A program made the translations under genes and the position numbers. Below, in pieces: positions 46,856 through 56,739 of a stretch of DNA of 64,000 nucleotides (position 1 is the first letter of the stretch; each line of letters starts with the position of its first letter). This DNA comes from Pseudomonas sp. 10S4 (lineage in GTDB: Bacteria > Pseudomonadota > Gammaproteobacteria > Pseudomonadales > Pseudomonadaceae): the NCBI RefSeq assembly GCF_034344865.1, contig NZ_CP133774.1, forward strand, positions 1,922,001 to 1,986,000, in the 5' to 3' direction. The notes under the pieces were generated by a model. That model had not been told where the DNA came from, made no database searches, and worked only from the letters and a program-made list of their open reading frames with translations.

Positions 46856-48924
46856 ACGGTTTTTGGACAGGCGTTCCCCCTGCGCGGGATTGGTTCTACG
46901 GCGTGCGTACGTTCGCCGCGTCAATGACCGCGTTGTACATCGCCATGCTTATGCAGATGCCGCGTCCGTATTGGGCGATGGCCACGGTTTACATCGTTTC
47001 CAGCCCGTTTGTCGGCCCGACCAGTTCCAAGGCGCTTTACCGCGCGGTCGGCACGTTTATGGGCGCCGCGGCGGCGGTGTTTTTCGTCCCGATGTTTGTC
47101 CAGAGCCCCTATGTGCTGGTGGTAATCATCGCGCTGTGGACCGGGACGTTGCTGTTCTTGTCCTTGCACCTGCGTACCGCCAACAGCTACGCCTTGATGC
47201 TCGCCGGTTACACGTTGCCGCTGATTGCCCTGCCGGTGTTGGATAACCCGCTGGCGGTGTGGGACATCGCCGAGGCGCGGACCGAAGAAATCTTCCTCGG
47301 CATCGCCGTGGCAGCAGTGGTCGGCGCCATGTTCTGGCCTCGGCGGTTGGCGCCGGTGTTCAACGATTCGGTGAATAAATGGTTCGCCGACGCCTCGACT
47401 TACAGCCTGCGCTTCCTCACTCGCGACGTGAAACCGGAAGAAGTCAGCACCCTGCGCGCGGCCATGGTGGCGACCTTCAACAGCCTGGAGCTGATGATCG
47501 GCCAGTTGCCCCACGAGGGCTCGCGGCCGCAAACGGTGCGCAATACTAAGGAACTGCGCGGGCGGATGATCCACTTGCTGCCGGTGATCGATGCCCTCGA
47601 TGACGCGCTCTATGCGCTTGAGCGCCGCACCCCGGAGCTGGTGGATAAGTTCGCGCCGCTACTGGCCGCGACCACCGAATGGCTCAATCACAAAGACGCC
47701 GACCTCGACCGCTGGCAAGCGCTGAAAGAGCAGCTCGAAGCCCTGCAACCGAGTGCCGAGGCGCTGGATGATCGCAAACAATTGCTGTTCTCCAACGCTT
47801 TGTATCGCCTCGGCGAGTGGATCGATTTGTGGCAAGACTGCCGCAGCTTGCAATACGCCATCCAGTGCGAAAGCCAGGACAGTTGGCGCGCGGTGTATCG
47901 GCATTGGCGGCTCGGTCGCCTGACGCCGTTCCTTGACCGTGGGCTGATGCTCTATTCGGCGATGTCCACGGTCAGCGCGATCATTGTTGCGTCGGTGCTG
48001 TGGATTCTGCTCGGCTGGACCGACGGCGGCAGCGCTGTGATTCTGGCGGCGGTGGCGTGCAGCTTTTTCGCCTCGATGGACGATCCGGCACCGCAGATCT
48101 ACCGGTTCTTTTTCTGGACGGCGATGTCGGTGTTGTTCGCCAGCCTGTATCTGTTTCTGGTGCTGCCGAACCTGCATGACTTCCCGATGCTGGTGCTGGC
48201 GTTTGCCGTGCCGTTCATTTGCATCGGCACACTCACGGTCAAGCCGCAGTTTTACCTGGGCATGCTGCTGACGCTGGTTAACACCTCGTCCTTCATCAGC
48301 ATCCAGGGCGCCTACGACGCGGATTTCCTCAGCTTCGCCAACTCCAACCTGGCGGGGCCGATCGGGCTGTTGTTTGCCTTCGTCTGGACCCTGATTGCCC
48401 GGCCGTTCGGCGCAGAACTGGCGGCCAAACGCCTGACTCGTTTTAGCTGGCGCGACATTGTCAGCCTGACCGAACCGGCCAACCTGGCCGAACACCGCAA
48501 GCTCGGTGTGCAAATGCTCGACCGGTTGATGCAGCACTTGCCGCGCCTGGGTTTGACCGGTCAAGACACCGGCGTCGCCCTGCGGGAAGTACGCGTTGCC
48601 CTGAACCTGCTCGACCTGCTCGCGTATACGCCGCGAGTGCAAGGTGTCCCGCAAGTGCTGCTGCAACAGGTGGTGGCCGAAGTCGGTGAGTACTTCAAGG
48701 CCTGCCTCAAGGCGGGCGAACGTTTGCCGGCGCCGAGCCCCTTGTTGATGACCCTCGACCGTACTCGTCGGGCCCTGAACACCGAGTGCGATGACGAGGC
48801 CCGTCTACATTTGCTGCACGCCTTGAGCGGTCTGCGTCTGGCGTTGTTGCCCGGCGTTGAATTCGTCGGCACCGGCGAACTCGAAGAACCGCTTCCCCAT
48901 GGCATCGATGGAGCGCCTTTATGA
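46852..48924 (+). CDS. FUSC-family (AaeB-like) efflux transporter
   Basis: This 690-residue inner-membrane protein has two sets of membrane helices (residues about 20-165 and 370-510), each followed by a cytoplasmic domain, as in AaeB/FusC proteins that export aromatic acids. It starts at TTG 46852, overlapping the MarR stop (TTGA). ATG 48921 of the next gene overlaps its stop. With the HlyD and OMF proteins downstream it forms a tripartite exporter; p-hydroxybenzoate-like or fusaric-acid-like substrates are plausible. Confidence 0.88.
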   Translation: MNGFWTGVPPARDWFYGVRTFAASMTALYIAMLMQMPRPYWAMATVYIVSSPFVGPTSSKALYRAVGTFMGAAAAVFFVPMFVQSPYVLVVIIALWTGTLLFLSLHLRTANSYALMLAGYTLPLIALPVLDNPLAVWDIAEARTEEIFLGIAVAAVVGAMFWPRRLAPVFNDSVNKWFADASTYSLRFLTRDVKPEEVSTLRAAMVATFNSLELMIGQLPHEGSRPQTVRNTKELRGRMIHLLPVIDALDDALYALERRTPELVDKFAPLLAATTEWLNHKDADLDRWQALKEQLEALQPSAEALDDRKQLLFSNALYRLGEWIDLWQDCRSLQYAIQCESQDSWRAVYRHWRLGRLTPFLDRGLMLYSAMSTVSAIIVASVLWILLGWTDGGSAVILAAVACSFFASMDDPAPQIYRFFFWTAMSVLFASLYLFLVLPNLHDFPMLVLAFAVPFICIGTLTVKPQFYLGMLLTLVNTSSFISIQGAYDADFLSFANSNLAGPIGLLFAFVWTLIARPFGAELAAKRLTRFSWRDIVSLTEPANLAEHRKLGVQMLDRLMQHLPRLGLTGQDTGVALREVRVALNLLDLLAYTPRVQGVPQVLLQQVVAEVGEYFKACLKAGERLPAPSPLLMTLDRTRRALNTECDDEARLHLLHALSGLRLALLPGVEFVGTGELEEPLPHGIDGAPL

Positions 48925-49130
48925 TCGGTGATCTGGATATCAGCGGGGTGTTCCTGCCCACGCTGCTGGTGCTGATGGGCATTACGTATGTGTTGTACCT
49001 GTTGGTGCACGGGGTGCTGACGCGCCTGCACTTTTACCGTCTGGTCTGGCACCGGGCATTGTTCAACGTGGCTCTCTACGCTTTGCTCCTCGGCGCCGTG
49101 GACTCACTCAGTCGATACCTGATGACATGA
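48921..49130 (+). CDS. DUF1656 (AaeX-like) small membrane protein
   Basis: This 69-residue protein has two membrane segments (VFLPTLLVLMGITYVLYLLVHG and ALFNVALYALLLGAVDSL) and matches the DUF1656 family, always found between FUSC transporters and their HlyD partner. Its role is unknown. Both its start and stop overlap neighbouring genes by ATGA. Confidence 0.9.
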   Translation: MIGDLDISGVFLPTLLVLMGITYVLYLLVHGVLTRLHFYRLVWHRALFNVALYALLLGAVDSLSRYLMT

Positions 49131-50013
49131 AAAAACCTTTTTGACCATTGGTCGCGTGCTGCTGACCTTGCTGATCGTGACCTTCGCTGTCGTCGTCGTC
49201 TGGCGCATGGTGATGTATTACATGTATGCGCCCTGGACCCGGGACGGGCACATCCGTGCCGACATCGTGCAGATCGCCCCGGACGTCTCCGGGCTGATCC
49301 AGCAAGTGGAGGTGCGCGACAACCAGTTGGTGCAACGCGGCCAAGTGCTGTTCAGCATCGACCAGGACCGTTTCAAATTGGCCCTGCGCCAAGCGAAAGC
49401 GGCAGTGGCCGATCGTGAAGAAACCCTGGCCCAGGCTCAGCGCGAGGCCAAGCGTAACCGTGGCCTCGGCAATCTGGTGCCGGGCGAGCAGCTTGAGGAA
49501 AGCCTGTCGAAAGTCGCCCGTGCGCAATCGGCCTTGTCCGAAGCGTTGGTGACGGTGGACAGCGCCCAACTCAACCTCGATCGCTCGGTGATCCGCAGCC
49601 CGGTGGACGGCTACATCAACGACCGTGCGCCGCGTGCCCAGGAATTCGTTACGGCTGGGCGGCCGGTTTTGTCGGTGGTGGATAGCAATTCTTTCCACAT
49701 CGACGGCTATTTCGAAGAAACCAAACTGGACGGCATTCACATCGGCCAAGGCGTTGATATCCGAGTGATCGGCGACCGTGCTCGTTTGCGCGGGCATGTG
49801 GAAAGCATCGTCGCCGGCATCGAGGACCGCGACCGCAGCAGCGGCAGCAACCTGTTGCCGAACGTCAACCCGGCGTTCAGTTGGGTGCGGCTGGCCCAAC
49901 GGATTCCGGTGCGAATCGCCTTCGACGACGTGCCAGCGGATTTCCGCATGATTGCCGGGCGCACCGCGACGGTATCGATCATCGACGACAAAACCGAGGA
50001 GCCGGCGAAATGA
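49127..50013 (+). CDS. AaeA-like HlyD membrane-fusion protein, with a 1-base deletion at its start
   Basis: The expected start is ATG 49127, overlapping the DUF1656 stop, giving MKKPFLTIGRVLL. The run of five T at 49138-49142 makes MKKPF followed by a stop; six T restore the frame, giving 295 residues. As written, only a TTG at 49141 could start the rest. The body is a classic AaeA/EmrA protein: a membrane anchor (VLLTLLIVTFAVVVVWRMVMYYM), WTRDGHIRADIVQIAPDVSGLIQQVEV, a coiled coil and DRSVIRSPVDGYINDRAP. It bridges the FUSC pump and the outer-membrane factor. Confidence 0.87.
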
Positions 50014-51458
50014 GCAAAGCCTCGGCTTTGGCGGTGGCCGGGTTAGGCCTGTTGCTGTCGGCGTGTCAGGTGGTCGGGCCGGATTATCACTTGCCGGGCG
50101 AAGCTGCCGTTCACCGTGACGACTTTCAGGGCAATCTGGCGGCGAGCGACAAAGATGTCGTCTCGGCGCCGGTGCCCAGCGATTGGTGGCGCCTGTATCA
50201 GGACCCGCGTCTCGACCAGTTAGTGCAGCAGGCCATGGCCTCCAACACTGATTTGCGCGTGGCGGCGGCGAACCTGTCCAAGGCGCGGGCTCAGGTCGAC
50301 GAAGCCCAGGCGGCGGGCGGCTGGAGCGGCGGCTTGAAGATGGGCGCCCAGCGTTTGCAGGAGTCTGGCGAAGCGTTCCTGTTGCCAGAAAAAGTGCCTG
50401 TGGCCAATGTCGGCGACATCGGCATCACCACCTCTTATCAATTCGACCTGTTTGGCACGTTGCAGCGCGGCATCGAAGCGGCCAAGGCCAATGCCGATGC
50501 GACCCAAGCGGCAAGCGACACGGCGCGCATTACCCTGGTGGCCGACGTGGTTCGGGCCTACACCCAAGTCTGCGCGGCCAACGAAGAACGGGAAATTGCC
50601 CAGCATTCCCTCGACCTGCAGGGCCAGAGCACCACGCTGACCCAGCGCTTGCGCGATGCCGGGCGCGGCGATGAAACCCAGGTCACCCGTTCGCAAACCC
50701 AGTTCAAATCCTTGCGCGCCGACATGCCGCGTTATGAAGCGGCGCGTCAGGCCGGGTTGTTCCGTTTGTCGATGCTGCTGGCCAAACCGGTGGATCAACT
50801 GCCCGCCGGCACCGGCAGTTGCGCCGAGTTGCCGAAGATTGCGCAATTGTTGCCGGTGGGTGACGGCGCCACGCTGCTTAAACGCCGCCCTGATGTGCGT
50901 CAGGCCGAGCGCCGACTGGCCGCCGCGACCGCCGGTATCGGCATCGCCACCGGCGAGTTGTACCCGGACATCAGCATCGGCGCGAGCATCGGCACCGTTG
51001 GCACCCTGGAACACCTCGGCCAACCGCAGACCAATCGCTGGGGCTTTGGCCCGTTGCTGAGCTGGACCGTACCGTCCAACGGCTCCCGGGCACGCATCCG
51101 CGAAGCCGAAGCCTCGACCCAAGGCGCGTTGGCGCACTTCGACGGCGTGGTGCTTAACGCGATCCGCGAGACTCAAACCGGCCTGGCCCAGTACTCCGCG
51201 CTGCTGCAACGCCGGGATGCCTTGGCCGACGCCGAGCAATCGGCAAAACTGGCGGCGGACCAGACCCACCGCTTCTTCACGGCCGGCCGCGCGTCGTTCC
51301 TGGCGGACCTGCAAGCCACCCGCACTTACACCGATGTCACGGCGCAACTGGCGTCGGCCAACACTCAAGTCGCGATGAGCCAGATCGATTTGTTCCTGGC
51401 GCTCGGCGGCGGTTGGGAAAGCGGACGAACGCAAGCGTCACAGCCCGGCAAACCCTGA
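50010..51458 (+). CDS. NodT-family outer membrane factor lipoprotein
   Basis: This 482-residue protein has a lipoprotein signal (LAVAGLGLLLSACQVVGPDYHLP), then two OEP repeats (WRLYQDPRLDQLVQQAM, LLKRRPDVRQAERRLAAATA) and ends LALGGGWES. ATG 50010 overlaps the HlyD stop and begins the signal directly; the longer ORF from 49881 is an artefact. It is the outer-membrane exit of the MarR-FUSC operon. Confidence 0.9.
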   Translation: MSKASALAVAGLGLLLSACQVVGPDYHLPGEAAVHRDDFQGNLAASDKDVVSAPVPSDWWRLYQDPRLDQLVQQAMASNTDLRVAAANLSKARAQVDEAQAAGGWSGGLKMGAQRLQESGEAFLLPEKVPVANVGDIGITTSYQFDLFGTLQRGIEAAKANADATQAASDTARITLVADVVRAYTQVCAANEEREIAQHSLDLQGQSTTLTQRLRDAGRGDETQVTRSQTQFKSLRADMPRYEAARQAGLFRLSMLLAKPVDQLPAGTGSCAELPKIAQLLPVGDGATLLKRRPDVRQAERRLAAATAGIGIATGELYPDISIGASIGTVGTLEHLGQPQTNRWGFGPLLSWTVPSNGSRARIREAEASTQGALAHFDGVVLNAIRETQTGLAQYSALLQRRDALADAEQSAKLAADQTHRFFTAGRASFLADLQATRTYTDVTAQLASANTQVAMSQIDLFLALGGGWESGRTQASQPGKP

Positions 51459-51540
51459 GGCCGTTGCTATGCTTTGATTTGACGGGGTCGCGCAGCGAAC
51501 TCGTCAATCAAGGCTCGCGTTGGTCATGGGGACTCTAATA

Positions 51541-52176
51541 ATGAAAAACCCTTATGCTCCCGGCTTCTGGTGCGCTATTGCAGCATTGGTTTTGCTGTCG
51601 GCCACCTATTTCTACGGCATCATGCTCGCCCACCAGATCGACAAGGCCTTGGTGTTCCTCGACAGCGCGTCGGCGCTGATCGCGGTGATGTCCATCGTGG
51701 TGGTGGCCTGGGCGTCGGTCCAGGGCACGCGCATCAAGCGAAGACACCTCGAACAAGGCAAGACCCTGGTGCTGATCTGGGACACCAAAGTCGCGCTGCG
51801 TCGGGTCGAAACGGTGTTTGACCGTTATTTCTGGGGCAGCTACTGGCAACCGGGGCGCACGTTCCAGGAAGTCATGGGCGAACTCACCGGTACACCGCTG
51901 GAAAAAAGCCTCGAAGCCTTGAAAACCCAATGCCTGGCCCTCGACAAGCAAGTCACCGAGGAAGGCTGGCACTGGCTCAACAACGCCCGCGAACTCTCCG
52001 ACGTCGCCAACGCCATGGCCCGTGAGCGCTATCAACTGGACTTCTGCGACCCGCGCGCGGAAGTGACAGGCGGGGCGGTGATCAATCGGGATTTTGAAGT
52101 GCTGGTCTATACGTGGACGGCGCGGCTAAAAAGCTTTGATCATCAGCTGGATGAGATTGAAGTGCAGTATTCCTGA
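51541..52176 (+). CDS. Inner membrane protein of unknown function
   Basis: This 211-residue protein has two N-terminal membrane segments (WCAIAALVLLSATYFYGIM and ASALIAVMSIVVVAWASV), then a cytoplasmic, mostly helical region rich in Glu and Arg (KRRHLEQGKTLVLIWDTKVALRRVETVF). The start ATG 51541 has GGGGA upstream. I do not recognise the family. It stands alone between the efflux operon and a REP pair. Confidence 0.75.
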   Translation: MKNPYAPGFWCAIAALVLLSATYFYGIMLAHQIDKALVFLDSASALIAVMSIVVVAWASVQGTRIKRRHLEQGKTLVLIWDTKVALRRVETVFDRYFWGSYWQPGRTFQEVMGELTGTPLEKSLEALKTQCLALDKQVTEEGWHWLNNARELSDVANAMARERYQLDFCDPRAEVTGGAVINRDFEVLVYTWTARLKSFDHQLDEIEVQYS

Positions 52177-52200
52177 TCTGTGTTGGAAGGGCTGACGCTA

Positions 52201-52291
52201 TCGCGAGCAAGCTCGCTCCCACAGTTGTTCTCTGGTGTTCATAAAATCTGTGTTCACCACCGAACCATTGTGGGAGCGAGCTTGCTCGCGA
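52201..52291. repeat. REP doublet (inverted pair) in a gene-free stretch
   Basis: TCGCGAGCAAGCTCGCTCCC (52201 onward) and its inverted copy ending near 52291 have a spacer of about 45 bases. Apart from this, the 309-base gap 52177-52485 should hold the promoter of the next gene; I could not fix its position. Confidence 0.88.
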
Positions 52292-52485
52292 TGGCGATCC
52301 TACGGCCGCTGAAACTCTCGACCCATACGAATGGTCCATAGACACTCTTTCACCTTTAATCATTAAGCCCTCCCGCCCCGCAAATGCTAATCTCCATCGC
52401 ACTTTTGCGCAGTCGTGACCGCAACCCGTCATGGGTTCAGGGAAGACGACCACACTTTCAACAACGGACATTGATCGGGTAATTC

Positions 52486-53991
52486 ATGAATAAATCAGCA
52501 GGCGTGCTTCTTGGAATTGTCGTTGCCATCGGTGCAATCAGCGCCGGCGGTGCCTGGTACACCGGCACTAAACTGGAAGGCGTGCTGAACGCCTCCGTCG
52601 TTGACGCCAACAAAGAACTGCAAACTGCGCTGGTGGGTTCCAACGGCACGGCGTCCCTGGAACTGGTGTCCGTGGAACGTGGTGTTTTCAGCAGCACTGC
52701 TCATTACCGCCTCAAGGGCGAAGGCGATATGTTCGGTGGCGCACCGGTCGAATTGCTCTTCGTCGATCATGTAGAGCACGGCCCGCTGCCGTTCTCGCGT
52801 CTGGCTTCGTTGAAGTGGTTGCCGGTCATGGCCACCAATCACTTTGAGCTGGAAAAAACCCCGCTCACGGAAAAATGGTTTGCCGCCGCCAACGGCCTGT
52901 CGCCGGTCAAAGGCGTGGTTAACATTGGTTATGACAACTCCACCAACGGCACTTTCGAACTGCTGCCGCTGGAAACGGCTCTGGATGACAAGTCCAGCCT
53001 GAAGTTTTCTGGGCTGAACATGGACATCGCCGCCAGCGCCCAGGCGCAGAAAGTGAAAGCCAGCGGTTACATGGACAGCCTGAAACTGACCACCGTGTCT
53101 GAAGATCAGGCGCCGGTGACCGTCGAGCTGAACGGCCTGACCCTGGCCAGCAACCTGGTCAAAAGCACCTACGGCTACTACACCGGGGATAACACCGTCG
53201 AGTTGACCAGCAGCAAGACCACCTTCGGCGCCAAGCAGTTGATCGTCGGCGTCAACAAATTCGAGATGAAGAACCAGACTGAAGAGTCGGGCACCAGCGC
53301 TTCCGGGCGTGCCGATTACAAAGTCGGCGAGCTGACATTTAACGGCAAAACCGTCGGTTCGGCACAAATGGCCATGAGCCTGAAGAACCTCGACATCCCG
53401 TCGACGCTGTCGTTGATGCAGATTTACCAGACCAAGCTGCAACCGTACGAGCAGGCCGCCGCCGCCGCGACTGCCGCCGGTGAACCCGCGCCAGAGCTGA
53501 ACCTGACCCCGGCCGAAGAAGCGCAGGTCAAGTCCGGCCTGGAAAAACTGTTGGCCGCCGGCCCGCAATTCGCGCTGGAGAACCTGTCGTTCAACACTGC
53601 CAACGGTGAAAGCCGCGCCAACCTGGTGCTCGACCTGACCAAACCGGCGTCCATGGACCTGCCGCCGGATCAATTGGTCCGTCAGTTGATCGCCCTGTTG
53701 GACATCAACCTGCAAGTGTCCAAGCCAATGCTCGTTGACCTGCTCAGCCTGCAAGCACAAGCGGATGGCCAGACTGACGCCAAGGTCATCGTCGACCAGG
53801 CAACGGCGACCAGCGACATGTTCGCCAGCATGGCGATCGGCACACAGTTGGCCAAACTGGACGGCACCAATGTCGTCTCCAAACTGCATTACGCCAACAA
53901 TCAGGTGGAGTTCAACGGCCAGAAAATGACCGTCGAAGAATTTGTCGGCTTCGTGATGGGCAAACTCGGTGGTGCTGGCGTCGTTCAGTAA
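52486..53991 (+). CDS. YdgA-like (DUF945) protein
   Basis: This 501-residue protein has an N-terminal membrane segment or uncleaved signal (GVLLGIVVAIGAISAGGAWYTGTKLE) and a long beta-rich repeat-containing region typical of DUF945/YdgA family proteins. Recurrent motifs include FELLPLETALDDKSSLKFSGLNMDI and AKQLIVGVNKFEMKNQ. The function is unknown; the family is related to AsmA-like periplasmic proteins. It is monocistronic with a clear terminator at 54010. Confidence 0.82.
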   Translation: MNKSAGVLLGIVVAIGAISAGGAWYTGTKLEGVLNASVVDANKELQTALVGSNGTASLELVSVERGVFSSTAHYRLKGEGDMFGGAPVELLFVDHVEHGPLPFSRLASLKWLPVMATNHFELEKTPLTEKWFAAANGLSPVKGVVNIGYDNSTNGTFELLPLETALDDKSSLKFSGLNMDIAASAQAQKVKASGYMDSLKLTTVSEDQAPVTVELNGLTLASNLVKSTYGYYTGDNTVELTSSKTTFGAKQLIVGVNKFEMKNQTEESGTSASGRADYKVGELTFNGKTVGSAQMAMSLKNLDIPSTLSLMQIYQTKLQPYEQAAAAATAAGEPAPELNLTPAEEAQVKSGLEKLLAAGPQFALENLSFNTANGESRANLVLDLTKPASMDLPPDQLVRQLIALLDINLQVSKPMLVDLLSLQAQADGQTDAKVIVDQATATSDMFASMAIGTQLAKLDGTNVVSKLHYANNQVEFNGQKMTVEEFVGFVMGKLGGAGVVQ

Positions 53992-54009
53992 CCTTCGCGC
54001 GACACACTG

Positions 54010-54046
54010 ACGCCCGGCCTCTGCGCAAGCAGACGCCGGGCGTTTT
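54010..54046 (+). terminator. Rho-independent terminator after the ydgA-like gene
   Basis: ACGCCCGGC (54010-54018) pairs with GCCGGGCGT (54035-54043), followed by TTTT. It lies 19 bases after the stop. Confidence 0.85.
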
Positions 54047-54246
54047 GCTGTCTGGCGTTTGAGAATTGCCGGGGCGTGAAGCAGGGAATGTAACGAATCT
54101 GAATAAATATTGTGTTCTGAATAATGGTCTACGCTTGCGTGCAAGACTGCCTAGATAAAGCTTGGCCGGGTTATCCATCCGGCTTTCCGTTACGAATGGG
54201 CAAGGAGGGCATAGCAGCCCGGCTGGCCATGTAAGGATGCTGACGA

Positions 54247-56727
54247 ATGCTGTGTTTTTCTCGTCCCGTTGTTCCTCGTAGGTTTAGCCCGTTGCTGCGC
54301 ATTGCACTCTGCAGCCAGCTGCTCTGGCCCGTGCTGGCGTTTGCCGACACGCCCTACGACCAGATGGTCCGTGATGCCCGTGCGGGTAACTACACGCCTG
54401 CGCTGACCGTACTGCGTCAGGTACCTGTGAGCCAGGCCACCAACGGCCAGGTCAGCGATCATTTGCAGATCGCCGGCTGGGCTGGCCTCGACGCCGAAGT
54501 GGTGCAGGTCTATGAGACCCAGGGGCGCAATCGGGCACTGCCGGTTCAGGCGTTGATCGCCACCGCCCGCGCCTATCGCAACCTCAAGCGCTGGGATTCG
54601 GCGACCGAGGTCTATAACAAGGCCCTCGCGCTGGAGCCGCAGAACCCGGACTTGCAACTCGGTCTGGCCATGACCCAGGCGGACGCCGGCAAACCTGACG
54701 AAGCCGTGACCCGCACCAAAGCGCTGGTGGCCGCCAAACCGGACGACCCTTCCCGTCGTCTGGCGCTGGCCTATGCCTTGACCCGCGCCGGTGCCACCTA
54801 CGACGCCCTGTTTGAATACGACCAAGCCTTCATTCGGGCCGGGAGCAAGCCTGACGTTGCCCGTGAATACGTCTTTGCCCTGCAACGTGCGCGCCTGCCT
54901 GAGCCGGCCCTGCGCCTGGCCCGCCAACGGCCGGGGCTGATCGATCCGGTGCAACTGCGGGTCATCGAAGGTGATTTGGCCGCCGAACAGGTACGCATGG
55001 CTGAGTTCGCCACCCGCAGCGAGAAAGAACGCTTCGTCATTGCCGACCGTGCGCTGAGCGGTTACGACCAGTTGTTGACCACTTGGACCCCGGATCCGAA
55101 GGCTCACGATGACGTGATCCGCTGGCGCATTGATCGCATGGGCGCGCTAAAGGCTCGTGCGCGCACTGCTGAAGTCATCACCGAATATCAGAAACTGCTC
55201 GGCGAAGGCGTGAAAATTCCTACCTACGCCATGCGTTGGGTGGCGGGTGCTTATCTGGATCGACGCGAGCCCGAGATCGCTACCGACCTGTATCGCCAAG
55301 TGCTGGCGGCGCCTGATGCCGACCCTGCCGATCGTGTCGAAGACACCACGGCGCTGTATTACGCGTTGCTTGAAAGCGACCATGCGGAAGAAGCGCGCAC
55401 CGTGGCGGAGAATCTGGCCAAGTCCCAGAACCCGCGTGTCGAACTCAAGGGGCTGCCTTTCGGCAACCCGAATGACTCATGGATGGACGCCCAGCAACTC
55501 GCCGCCCAGGCCGGCACGTATGGCTCTGATCTGCCGTCCGGTGAGCAGCGTTTACAGACTTTGGTGGATCAGGCGCCGGGCAACGTTGGCTTGCGCCTGG
55601 CCCAGGCTGACTTGTACCTCGCTCGAGCCTGGCCGCGCCGCGCGGAAAGCCAGCTCAAGGAAACCGAGAGCATGGTCCCGCGGGACATCGGGCTGGAAGT
55701 TGCTCAGGCCCACACCGCCATGGACTTGCAGGAATGGCGGCAGATGGATGCGCTGACCGACGATGTGGTCGCGCGTTTCCCAGACAACCGTCAGGTGCAG
55801 CGTCTGGATCGTCAGCGCGACGTGCACGACATGGCCGAGCTGCGGGTGCAAACCTACGGCGGCAAGAGTTACGGTGGTGGCAGCAACGGGGCCGGTGCGG
55901 TGGCCGGCAGCAAGGATTTCGGCATCGAAACCGTGCTCTACAGCCCGCCCATCGATGAAGACTGGCGCGTATTTGCCGGTGTCGGCTACGCCACGGGAGA
56001 TTTCCAGGAAGGCACCGGTCGTGATCGCACGCAACGGCTTGGTGTCGAGCGCCGCACCCGCGACATGACCCTGGAGGCGGAGGTTTCCAATCACGACTTC
56101 GGTTATGGCGACAAGCAAGGCGCGCGCCTGTCGATTGCCCGCGACATTGACGATCACTGGCAATACGGCGGCAGCCTCGCCTACCTCTCGGCCGATACCC
56201 CGCTGCGAGCGTTGAACAGCGATGTGACGTCCAATGGCGGCAGCGGTTTCATCCGCTGGCGCGCCAATGAAAGCCGCGAATGGAAACTGGCGGTCAGCCC
56301 CTCGCATTTCAGCGACGGCAACAACCGCGTCGAGGCCTTGCTGACCGGGCGCGAGGGCGTCTATACCGCGCCGAAGGTGCAAGTTGACCTCGGCCTGGAA
56401 GTCGGCACCAGCCACAACTCCATGTCCGAGGACGTACCGTACTTCAACCCCAAATCCGATTTCAGTGTCCTGCCGACGGTGAACGTCAATCACGTTCTGT
56501 ATCACCGCTACGAAACCTCCTGGAGCCAACAGTTCCAGGCCGGTGCGGGCACCTACAGCCAGCGCGATTACGGCACCGGGGGTGTCGGCCTGCTGGGCTA
56601 TGGCCAGCGCTACAGCTGGAACGATGTATTCGAGGTGGGCGGCTTGTTGACGGTGATCAACCGGCCTTATGACGGCGATCGCGAAACCGATCTGCGTCTG
56701 CTCGTCGACCTCACTTACCGCTTCTAG
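54247..56727 (+). CDS. pgaA: PNAG export outer membrane porin with TPR domain
   Basis: This 826-residue protein has a signal peptide (LLRIALCSQLLWPVLAFADTPYDQM), TPR-like helical repeats to about residue 520, and a C-terminal 16-strand beta-barrel region ending LRLLVDLTYRF with the terminal Phe of outer-membrane proteins. It is PgaA, which binds deacetylated poly-beta-1,6-GlcNAc and lets it out. The start ATG 54247 has AAGGA upstream. It is first of the pgaABCD operon. The promoter region 54047-54246 shows AT-rich stretches but no site I can name. Confidence 0.93.
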   Translation: MLCFSRPVVPRRFSPLLRIALCSQLLWPVLAFADTPYDQMVRDARAGNYTPALTVLRQVPVSQATNGQVSDHLQIAGWAGLDAEVVQVYETQGRNRALPVQALIATARAYRNLKRWDSATEVYNKALALEPQNPDLQLGLAMTQADAGKPDEAVTRTKALVAAKPDDPSRRLALAYALTRAGATYDALFEYDQAFIRAGSKPDVAREYVFALQRARLPEPALRLARQRPGLIDPVQLRVIEGDLAAEQVRMAEFATRSEKERFVIADRALSGYDQLLTTWTPDPKAHDDVIRWRIDRMGALKARARTAEVITEYQKLLGEGVKIPTYAMRWVAGAYLDRREPEIATDLYRQVLAAPDADPADRVEDTTALYYALLESDHAEEARTVAENLAKSQNPRVELKGLPFGNPNDSWMDAQQLAAQAGTYGSDLPSGEQRLQTLVDQAPGNVGLRLAQADLYLARAWPRRAESQLKETESMVPRDIGLEVAQAHTAMDLQEWRQMDALTDDVVARFPDNRQVQRLDRQRDVHDMAELRVQTYGGKSYGGGSNGAGAVAGSKDFGIETVLYSPPIDEDWRVFAGVGYATGDFQEGTGRDRTQRLGVERRTRDMTLEAEVSNHDFGYGDKQGARLSIARDIDDHWQYGGSLAYLSADTPLRALNSDVTSNGGSGFIRWRANESREWKLAVSPSHFSDGNNRVEALLTGREGVYTAPKVQVDLGLEVGTSHNSMSEDVPYFNPKSDFSVLPTVNVNHVLYHRYETSWSQQFQAGAGTYSQRDYGTGGVGLLGYGQRYSWNDVFEVGGLLTVINRPYDGDRETDLRLLVDLTYRF

Positions 56728-56739
56728 AAGAGTTTGAAG

